Below, in pieces: positions 58,384-64,000 of a stretch of 64,000 nucleotides of DNA. The DNA lies in contig JAILMW010000033.1 in assembly GCA_024692235.1 (NCBI GenBank), forward strand, positions 248,001 through 312,000, read 5' to 3'. Every line of letters begins with the position of its first letter. Position 1 is the first letter of the stretch. The notes beneath the pieces were generated by a model. That model was given only the letters and a program-made list of their open reading frames with translations. It was not told the DNA's origin and did not search any database. Origin of the DNA: Saccharofermentans sp. Its GTDB lineage: Bacteria > Bacillota > Clostridia > Saccharofermentanales > Saccharofermentanaceae. Position numbers and translations under genes: made by a program.

Positions 58384-61035
58384 ATGGAGTTTGGTGTTAA
58401 TAAAGATCTCTCTGATTATGAGAAGATGACCTATAAAGGTTTCTCTTTCAGGATGATTGGAGTAATTATCTACTGTATAGTGATGTTTTTCCTTATAGGT
58501 ATCTATCTTTATGATTATCTGTCTACTCCGGCACAGACGATCCTTATCATGTTGGCTTTGCTTCCGGCAGCTGCCTTTTGGGTTGCCAAGGTACCTAGAT
58601 ATAATCTTCCGGCAGAAAAGGCTGCGAAAATTATATTAGTGGATCTTTTAAGCCCTCATAAGTCTGTTGTCGAAGATGGAAAGGAGAATGGATTTTTGGC
58701 GTTTTTAACAAAACATAGGTATAAGATTCCCAGATCAGTAAATGATTATATTCCTATAAGTGATTGGGAAGAGGATGGTATTTGCTGCTCGGGAAAGAGA
58801 TATTCTGTATTATTTAAGTTCAGTGATATAGATTTCACATCTTTATCAGACGAAGATAAGGTAGATCGTCTAATGAAGCTTGAGGGTATAATCTCGACAT
58901 TCACTGATATAACTACTATCTATAGGATCCATGTAGTCAATAAGAATATTGATAATAAGAAGATCTATGACTATATGGCACTTCCTGATTTTGAGGTGAA
59001 TCCACGCCTTTCTTCTGATTTTAACAGGATACTGAAGGATGTAATTAACAATAAGAATGAGATTTATAGTGAACTATATCTTTCGATAACGGCTTTTTGT
59101 CAGAATCTTAAGGAAGCTTCACAGTATTTCTCGCAACTGGAAGTTAAACTGCAGGGTAAGTTTTCAGATCTCAGATCGCAGCTTGTAAGACTATCTGTTG
59201 AAGATAGGATAAAGCTATATCATGAGATCTATCACTATGGGACTGATCGACAGTTTATCTATGACAGTATTCCTGATATGAAGGGTAAAGATCTGAGATC
59301 GTTTTGTTCGCCTGAAAGATGGGAGAAGCACGATGACCATATAAACTGCGGCAATCTCCTATATAGAACGTTGTATCTTAAGAGTATCGGTCCAGGTATA
59401 CAAGATGACTTTTGGAGAAACTTGACTTCGAAGATCCCGGATCTGGCTATAAGCTCTGTAGAGATTCAGCCGATAACATCATCTTCTGCCAGGAATCTGA
59501 TCAACAGTTCAATATCTGAAAGCGCATCCAGATCATCGGACTATAGAACAGCAAAGGCTAAGAAACTTGATATTTCATCGTTTGTTCCACCTCAACTTAC
59601 ACAAGAACTGGATGCGGCTGCATCTGTTTATAACGATGTTGAGGTTAGGAAACAAAAGCTTTTCTGGGTAAAGGTTCTTGTTACTATTACCGGAGAGACT
59701 AAAGAAGATCTTGAGAATAACACTAAAGCCATATGGTCAAGTGCCAATGAAGCAGGTGTAGTATTTGAGATTCTTTATAATCAGCAGGTACAAGGTCTGT
59801 TTTCGTGTCTGCCTTTTGGTACCAATAATCTTCTTGAGTACAGATATTCAATGACAACGGAATCTATAGCTGCTTTTGTGCCGTTTGCTTTCCCTATTAT
59901 TCAGCAGTTTGGTAAGCAGGCATGCTGGATCGGAAGTAATCCTGTTGCTCATAAGGTTAATAGTACCGACCGTAGCAGGCTTAATAACGGTCACGGAATG
60001 ACCTGTGGATCTTCGGGATCCGGTAAGGGAGTTCTGGTTAAGATGCAGATCATTAGCCGAAGGATTAAGGAGTTTGGTAGTTCGGATATTATCATCATTG
60101 ATCCCAGGGGTGAATATGAGGATCTTACTAAGTATACCGGCGGATGCTGTGCTAATATAGCGATTGGATCTTCTGACTATATAAATGTAATGGATATGGA
60201 TAAAGACTATGCTGCATCAGGTGTAGTGAAGAATAAGATATCCTATCTTCAGCTGCTCATGAACGAGATGATCAACGGCATGGGTGATTCCGGTATTTCT
60301 GTAGCTGACATCAATACCTTTACGGATCGATGTGCAGGAAATCTCTATAAAAACTATATTAAGAGTAAATATACTACAGAGTGTCCTACACTGGTCGATC
60401 TGTATAATGAGCTCATGGCTCAACCTGAAGATACTGCTCATCAGATTGCTCAAGCGCTTGAAACATATGCTCTTGGATCCCTTAATATATTTGCCGGCAA
60501 GACAAATATACCTGAAGAAACAGGCATGATTGACTACAATATCAAAGGTCTTGACGGTAACTTCAGGACTTTGGGGCAGATGGTTCTTATCGATCAGGTC
60601 AAGAACAGGATTGCCAGGAACAAGAGAAAAGGCATCACAACATATCTCTATATCGATGAAATGCATACTTTCTTTGGTGGAGCATCTGAGAAAATGGTCA
60701 TGGATCTTTGGAAGATGGGACGACATGAACACGTCTTCTGTCATGGTATTGAGCAAGATCCCATTACCTTGATCGAGCACGAAAACGGACGAAAGATAAT
60801 CAATAATTCGGAGTATCTTGAGATCCTTAAGTGTGGAAAGATGGAAATTGCTGCAGATCTTTCGAGGATTGTATCAATCCCGCCGGCTCTAGTTAGATAT
60901 ATAGAAGGTGAGACTCTTCCGGATCAAAAGCTTAAGAAGTCTACGGGTCTCATAAAATATGCAGGCACCGTTATCCCATTTGAATTGGAAGTTCCTCACG
61001 ATTCATATATTTATTCTCTTATCAATACAGACTAA
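58384..61035 (+). CDS. VirB3/PrgI-VirB4 fusion ATPase
   Basis: An 883-residue ATPase of the conjugation channel. The first about 75 residues contain two membrane helices (about 22-42 and 46-65) like PrgI/VirB3, fused to a VirB4 protein. Walker A is CGSSGSGKGVL (near residue 542), Walker B is YLYIDEMHTFFGG (near 757). In many Gram-positive systems the two parts are separate genes. The ATG at 58384 has AAAGGA about twelve bases upstream. It is the last gene before a strong terminator. Confidence 0.87.
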   Translation: MEFGVNKDLSDYEKMTYKGFSFRMIGVIIYCIVMFFLIGIYLYDYLSTPAQTILIMLALLPAAAFWVAKVPRYNLPAEKAAKIILVDLLSPHKSVVEDGKENGFLAFLTKHRYKIPRSVNDYIPISDWEEDGICCSGKRYSVLFKFSDIDFTSLSDEDKVDRLMKLEGIISTFTDITTIYRIHVVNKNIDNKKIYDYMALPDFEVNPRLSSDFNRILKDVINNKNEIYSELYLSITAFCQNLKEASQYFSQLEVKLQGKFSDLRSQLVRLSVEDRIKLYHEIYHYGTDRQFIYDSIPDMKGKDLRSFCSPERWEKHDDHINCGNLLYRTLYLKSIGPGIQDDFWRNLTSKIPDLAISSVEIQPITSSSARNLINSSISESASRSSDYRTAKAKKLDISSFVPPQLTQELDAAASVYNDVEVRKQKLFWVKVLVTITGETKEDLENNTKAIWSSANEAGVVFEILYNQQVQGLFSCLPFGTNNLLEYRYSMTTESIAAFVPFAFPIIQQFGKQACWIGSNPVAHKVNSTDRSRLNNGHGMTCGSSGSGKGVLVKMQIISRRIKEFGSSDIIIIDPRGEYEDLTKYTGGCCANIAIGSSDYINVMDMDKDYAASGVVKNKISYLQLLMNEMINGMGDSGISVADINTFTDRCAGNLYKNYIKSKYTTECPTLVDLYNELMAQPEDTAHQIAQALETYALGSLNIFAGKTNIPEETGMIDYNIKGLDGNFRTLGQMVLIDQVKNRIARNKRKGITTYLYIDEMHTFFGGASEKMVMDLWKMGRHEHVFCHGIEQDPITLIEHENGRKIINNSEYLEILKCGKMEIAADLSRIVSIPPALVRYIEGETLPDQKLKKSTGLIKYAGTVIPFELEVPHDSYIYSLINTD

Positions 61036-61067
61036 CGAGAGGCTACCCTTAAGGGTAGCTTTTCGTT
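61034..61067 (+). terminator. Terminator of the transfer operon
   Basis: AACGAGAGGCTACCCTT (61034-61050) pairs with AAGGGTAGCTTTTCGTT (61051-61067), 17 bases with two wobbles. It overlaps the end of the VirB4 gene. Confidence 0.8.
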
Positions 61068-61072
61068 GGTAT

Positions 61073-61101
61073 TTGACGCTATCTGCAGATGACGTTATAA
61101 T
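61073..61101 (+). promoter_or_regulatory. Promoter of the antitoxin RNA
   Basis: TTGACG (61073-61078) and TATAAT (61096-61101) are exactly 17 bases apart, a strong constitutive-type promoter facing the type I toxin gene. Confidence 0.8.
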
Positions 61102-61107
61102 CTAACT

Positions 61108-61190
61108 AACAAAGAGGCACTACCGATAGACGGTTGACCTCAGATTTTGAACATTAACCGCCCAAGTTTCTCAGGCCGGGGCGGTTTATT
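61108..61190 (+). ncRNA. Antitoxin RNA of a type I toxin-antitoxin module
   Basis: The transcript would begin near 61108 and end at the terminator AACCGCCC (61156-61163) / GGGCGGTT (61179-61186), followed by TATTT, about 80 bases. Its 3' end lies opposite the end of the toxin gene (61186-61269, minus strand), so the two RNAs overlap there tail to tail. Its 5' part has GAGGCACTACC (61114-61124) and GGTTGACCTC (61132-61141). The same two segments occur at the 5' end of the toxin mRNA. There is no reading frame. Confidence 0.65.
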
Positions 61191-61269
61191 TATGCTTTGA
61201 ATTAGTACAAAGCGTGATAATAGCGACAATAAGAAGTCCAAAAGCGAACAATTCTGTATATGTAACCAT
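61186..61269 (-). CDS. Holin-like type I toxin (27 residues)
   Basis: A 27-residue peptide starting MVTYTELFAFGLL, with one hydrophobic helix (about 6-21) and ending TNSKHK. This is the form of the small holin-like toxins of Gram-positive type I systems such as TxpA and its relatives. AAAGGAGGTG is at ideal distance before the ATG. The gene is convergent with a small RNA on the plus strand. Excess peptide would damage the membrane of cells that lose the element. It lies in a gap of 391 bases that otherwise has no gene. Confidence 0.75.
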   Translation of the reverse strand: MVTYTELFAFGLLIVAIITLCTNSKHK

Positions 61270-61309
61270 ACCGCACCTCCTTTCTCAGCGAATGATATCG
61301 CTGGGAGCA

Positions 61310-61359
61310 GAGGTCAAAACCGCCTACCGTTTGAGGGTAGTGCCTCGCTTATGAGTATA
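61310..61359 (-). promoter_or_regulatory. Toxin promoter and leader with inverted copies of antitoxin 5' segments
   Basis: On the minus strand TATACT (61354-61359) is the -10 box. The mRNA starts near 61347 with GAGGCACTACC (61336-61346) and later GGTTTTGACCTC (61310-61321). These repeat, in the same sense, the 5' segments of the antitoxin RNA. Confidence 0.5.
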
Positions 61360-61382
61360 ACATAGAATCATATAATGTAATG

Positions 61383-61408
61383 AAGGATCCCAGAAATGGG
61401 ATCCTTAT
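61383..61408 (+). repeat. GAAA-loop leader hairpin before the CHAP gene (pairs with 47573 copy)
   Basis: AAGGATCCCA (61383-61392) pairs with TGGGATCCTT (61397-61406) around GAAA. TATAAT lies at 61371-61376, so the hairpin would start at the 5' end of the mRNA. Confidence 0.7.
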
Positions 61409-61426
61409 TGTATTTAAGGGGGAAGC

Positions 61427-63346
61427 ATGAAAATATTGGATCCGGAAAGCGGAGAATTAAACAATGCCGAGAATCTGGATGAATATAGATCGTTCGTCAA
61501 GAAGACCTTGATTCATAAAGCGGTCCTGAAAATGAAAGGACATGTCCAGAATTCAGATATAGACAGTACTACTACGCCTGAAAATATAGCTATTAGCAAA
61601 ACTGTTAATTCTATACCGGTAATGGGAATCGCTGCTGGTGTAAAGACATATCGTGATGTAAAGAAAGTCGTTAAGTACTCAAAAGATATAAAAGAGTATA
61701 AGAAAATGGCTCCTGATGTAAAACGATATCGTCAAGCTTCGTATCGTCAAATTGCAAAAAACTCTGGACAAGCTAATACACAGAAACAGATTATTCAACA
61801 TCAGGAAATCTCGATGCGAGAAGCTCAAGCCAGAGTAAGGACTGTAAAACACTTGACCGGTGAACGGATCGCAGGCAAGAAACTTCGACAGGATTATAAT
61901 ATTGCTGCGAAAACTGTAGCTAAACATCCTGTAATGACGAAGCTTAACCTGATGATTGAGCAAACTACCTCAATACTTTCGATTGCGGCACTGATGTTTA
62001 TGCCGGTAATGCTTGTGGTCTATATAATCGCATCAGTTATTCCTAGTGATACTTTTTCGGTTCGTCAACTGTGCGTGTCATATGAAGACGCCTGGTATAC
62101 CGATGTTTATACCGCTTCGGTCAACTATTCGGGGCTTGATGCGTATCCTGTAGCAATAAATGCTGACCTTAATTGGCGTGAGATATTAGCTGTGTATTAT
62201 GCTTATATTGATGGTAAGGATACGAATCCTCGTACTGATCTTGCTAATTTAGATTCAGCTATATCTGTAGGAACCAACAGTGTTCAAAGTTCGGATGCTG
62301 TATATTTCGCAGATGTTTTTAATGCGATGAATTGCATATTGGAAGAACCGGTAATAACTTATTGGCTTCCTGAATCAGTGTATACAAACTATTTGGATCC
62401 TGAGACTGGAACAATTACGGATGCAACATATGAGTATACCCAAGGAACATACATAATATGCTATCATCCGTCGATTGAGGTAGTTGAAGAGCAGCTGGAG
62501 TTTACAGATGAACAAAAATCACTGGTAGATACGTATTTATCCCCAGATTATGATGAGTATTTTTCTAAGATTATCAATAATATTCACGTTGGCTCCGGCG
62601 AACTCTATGTACAAACCGCTATGGATGAAGTAGGTAATGGCTGGGATACATATATAGACTGGTGGGGTTCAGAGACGCCGTGGTGTGTTGTTTTTGCGAC
62701 TTGGGTAGCTGATCAATGCGGATACGGACAAGGTAATGATCAAATGGGACTTTTTCCGAAGAGTAATGACACTACCTGGATTTACAATTGGTTTTGCAAT
62801 CCTACGAATCCAGGTGATGCAATTCTATGTTATAACGGTGCAACAGCTGTGAATGACGTTGTCCCTCAACCCGGATGGCTTATTATCTGGGAACGTGACG
62901 GTGATACCTCGCATCAGGAACACTGTAGTATCGTAGTGTCTTATGATCCTGAAACAACAGTCTTCGAGACAATAGACGGAAACAGCAATTATGGTGGATC
63001 CAGCAGTAACTCTACTAATATTGTGTGCTTACATGACTATAAGACATGGGACAGTACCGTATATGCGTTTCTGTGTCCCGCATATCCAAGTGATATGATG
63101 AGTAGCTATGAAGCAATGGTGCAAGACAACATAAACGCCGGAGAGCTGCCGTATAACCATAACGAGATCGTAGCAACATTGAGCTCTTGCCTATCTGAAG
63201 ATGGAGAAGAATTGATCTATACTATAATAGGATTGCTTGAATCAGGAACCGATCCGGATTTGATAACCTATGACGTAGTTGCTGCGATGCAGGCTAATCA
63301 AGAAGCCGGTGTGGATATAATGACCGATATCGATCTTGAAGAGTAA
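61427..63346 (+). CDS. CHAP-domain cell-wall hydrolase of the conjugation system
   Basis: A 639-residue VirB1-like protein. A basic cytoplasmic N-terminal part (about residues 1-180) leads to one membrane helix (about 182-205). The outer part contains an unknown middle domain (about 210-385) and a C-terminal CHAP domain (about 390-560) with PWCVVFATWVADQCGY (catalytic Cys near 419) and SHQEHCSIVVSY (His). It would open peptidoglycan for the channel. The end reads MTDIDLEE, acidic like other tails. AAGGGGG precedes the ATG. Confidence 0.85.
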   Translation: MKILDPESGELNNAENLDEYRSFVKKTLIHKAVLKMKGHVQNSDIDSTTTPENIAISKTVNSIPVMGIAAGVKTYRDVKKVVKYSKDIKEYKKMAPDVKRYRQASYRQIAKNSGQANTQKQIIQHQEISMREAQARVRTVKHLTGERIAGKKLRQDYNIAAKTVAKHPVMTKLNLMIEQTTSILSIAALMFMPVMLVVYIIASVIPSDTFSVRQLCVSYEDAWYTDVYTASVNYSGLDAYPVAINADLNWREILAVYYAYIDGKDTNPRTDLANLDSAISVGTNSVQSSDAVYFADVFNAMNCILEEPVITYWLPESVYTNYLDPETGTITDATYEYTQGTYIICYHPSIEVVEEQLEFTDEQKSLVDTYLSPDYDEYFSKIINNIHVGSGELYVQTAMDEVGNGWDTYIDWWGSETPWCVVFATWVADQCGYGQGNDQMGLFPKSNDTTWIYNWFCNPTNPGDAILCYNGATAVNDVVPQPGWLIIWERDGDTSHQEHCSIVVSYDPETTVFETIDGNSNYGGSSSNSTNIVCLHDYKTWDSTVYAFLCPAYPSDMMSSYEAMVQDNINAGELPYNHNEIVATLSSCLSEDGEELIYTIIGLLESGTDPDLITYDVVAAMQANQEAGVDIMTDIDLEE

Positions 63347-63354
63347 TAATTGTG

Positions 63355-63388
63355 AGCCTCTCTGCCTTTGGGTGGAGAGGCTTTTTTC
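63355..63388 (+). terminator. Terminator after the CHAP gene
   Basis: AGCCTCTCTGCC (63355-63366) pairs with GGTGGAGAGGCT (63371-63382) with two wobbles, followed by TTTTT. Confidence 0.85.
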
Positions 63389-63440
63389 AATGTTCATAAC
63401 GCTAGTATTAGAAACGACCGGAACGCGAAGTTTTCTACAG

Positions 63441-63505
63441 TTTACAAAGATCATTTTTTTTTTATAATCTAAAACAACAATAGTTGTTAGCAAAACAAAA
63501 TTTGT
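63441..63505 (+). promoter_or_regulatory. Promoter with the second copy of the operator-like element
   Basis: TTTACA (63441-63446) and TATAAT (63463-63468) are 16 bases apart. From the -10 box an 18-base string ending AACAACAA is identical to that at 38133, and TTGTTAGC follows in both. A further TTTGTTAG lies at 63500-63507. Confidence 0.65.
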
Positions 63506-63524
63506 TAGAGGGGTGATGTGCATA

Positions 63525-63743
63525 ATGGATCGCAGAGAAGCTATTAGAGATGTCAAGATAAGACTTATGGATAACCAGCTGACACAGATATGGTTGCTTA
63601 ATAGATTAGAAGAAATAGGTATAAAAACAAGTAAATATACCTTGTCATCGATTCTGTCGGGATATAATGATGGACCCTTGTCTAATCAAGTTCTCGAAGG
63701 TTCACTTAAGATTTTAGAGAAGTATGAAAAAGCTATGAAATGA
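63525..63743 (+). CDS. Small helix-turn-helix-like protein
   Basis: A 72-residue protein beginning MDRREAIRDVKIRLM. The pattern TQIWLLNRLEEIGIKTSKYT suggests a Cro/CI-like fold. GAGGGGTGAT lies before the ATG at 63525; ATG 63516 is a possible alternative. It sits under the repeated operator-like promoter, so it may be the regulator that binds that element. This is inference. Confidence 0.6.
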   Translation: MDRREAIRDVKIRLMDNQLTQIWLLNRLEEIGIKTSKYTLSSILSGYNDGPLSNQVLEGSLKILEKYEKAMK

Positions 63744-63745
63744 AA

Positions 63746-63798
63746 AGACTGATCCCCGAAGGAACCAGTCTGATCATTTGAAGTCGAACAACTTCAAA
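63746..63798 (+). repeat. Two hairpins before the last gene
   Basis: AGACTG (63746-63751) pairs with CAGTCT (63766-63771), and TTTGAAGT (63777-63784) pairs perfectly with ACTTCAAA (63791-63798). They fill most of the gap between the two last genes. Confidence 0.5.
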
Positions 63799-63821
63799 GT
63801 TTACCAACACGAGTATATCAC

Positions 63822-64000
63822 ATGAAAAAGGAATTTAGAAGTAAAACCAAACAAGATATCAGATTTATTCTGAATCATCCTAGTCATATCAATGCTCTTA
63901 ACAGGCGAATTGAGATGATCCAGGATAAATATAAAAGTATGCTTGATGAATGCTATATGCAGATTAAGATCATGGATTATTCCAAGGATCGGGTTCAGAG
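63822..64000 (+). CDS. Unknown protein, 3' end outside window
   Basis: The frame begins MKKEFRSKTKQDIRFILNHP and is open to the window edge (59 codons seen). It is helical and charged, like the small sigma-factor-like proteins of clostridial mobile elements, but no motif is complete. The first codons contain the string AAAGGAATTTAGAA that serves as ribosome site elsewhere in the element, here inside the frame. The start is therefore uncertain. Confidence 0.5.
   Translation, partial: MKKEFRSKTKQDIRFILNHPSHINALNRRIEMIQDKYKSMLDECYMQIKIMDYSKDRVQ

Larger units (their letters stand above)
31007..64000. mobile_element. Integrative and conjugative element, left part (runs off the right edge)
   Basis: From just after tRNA-Pro(AGG) the content changes to a coherent conjugation set: ParA/ParB, SSB, VirD4-type coupling protein, MobC, MOBP relaxase, VirB2-, VirB6- and VirB3/4-like proteins and a CHAP hydrolase, mixed with antirestriction, toxin-antitoxin and surface-protein cargo. 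No tra gene occurs left of the tRNA. No integrase, excisionase or right-hand repeat is in the window, so the element continues beyond 64000 and the left end at the tRNA is inferred. The tRNA as integration site fits common practice of such elements. Confidence 0.75.

Noticed and set aside
60217..60780. 187-residue minus-strand frame inside the VirB4 gene
   Set aside because: Fully inside a conserved ATPase gene and without start signals.
31007..64000. Prophage instead of conjugative element
   Set aside because: No capsid, portal, terminase or tail genes; coupling protein, relaxase and VirB-like genes are present.

Overview
The window looks like a chromosome segment of a low-to-moderate GC Gram-positive anaerobe, most likely a gut or rumen member of class Clostridia. 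The evidence is strong AGGAGG-type ribosome sites, sortase-anchored and ChW-repeat surface proteins, an AgrC/LytTR-type two-component system, an iron-dependent butanol-type dehydrogenase, a FeoB-associated Cys-rich protein and a Gram-positive VirB4/VirD4 conjugation system. I cannot name the species from sequence alone.

Bases 1-31006 are ordinary chromosome. They hold the end of an FtsX-type permease with its ATPase, a LytTR regulator and a GHKL kinase (1-4407). Next come a PstS-like binding protein with three small membrane proteins on the minus strand (4419-6206), an iron alcohol dehydrogenase, cytidine deaminase, an ECF sigma factor with its membrane partner and a FliB-like protein. They are followed by a YgjP-like metallopeptidase, a very large DUF4011-type helicase, uracil-DNA glycosylase, a MATE exporter, a Zur-type operator in front of ZnuA, an HD-GYP phosphodiesterase, and an MFS exporter preceded by a probable leader-peptide attenuator. 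A decayed patch follows: a 5'-truncated surface protein and a broken histidine kinase beside an intact paralogous surface protein. The region ends with a phosphoesterase/GNAT/ACT cluster, an XRE-TPR regulator and two tandem tRNA-Pro genes (anticodons CGG and AGG).

Bases 31007-64000 are the first part of an integrative and conjugative element that starts just after tRNA-Pro(AGG) and runs off the right edge. No integrase lies in the window. The element has ParA and two ParB-like proteins, SSB, a VirD4-type coupling protein, a HEPN/MNT toxin-antitoxin pair, ArdC-like antirestriction proteins, a replication initiator with an iteron-like array inside its gene, MobC, a MOBP relaxase with a plausible oriT, and VirB2-, VirB6- and VirB3/VirB4-like proteins. 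It also has a CHAP cell-wall hydrolase and a previously unlisted type I toxin/antisense-RNA module. Its cargo is surface-directed: a six-repeat ChW/CAP secreted protein, an ADP-ribosyltransferase, a 1360-residue thioester/VaFE adhesin and a class B-like sortase.

The most unusual signals are in the element: short acidic-hydrophobic C-terminal tails shared by about ten unrelated soluble proteins; terminator-like hairpins in front of many genes, two of them homologous with compensatory base changes; a YefM-type repressor with three TGTACA operators but no toxin, feeding straight into the ChW/CAP gene; the in-gene iteron array; and repeated promoter/operator elements.
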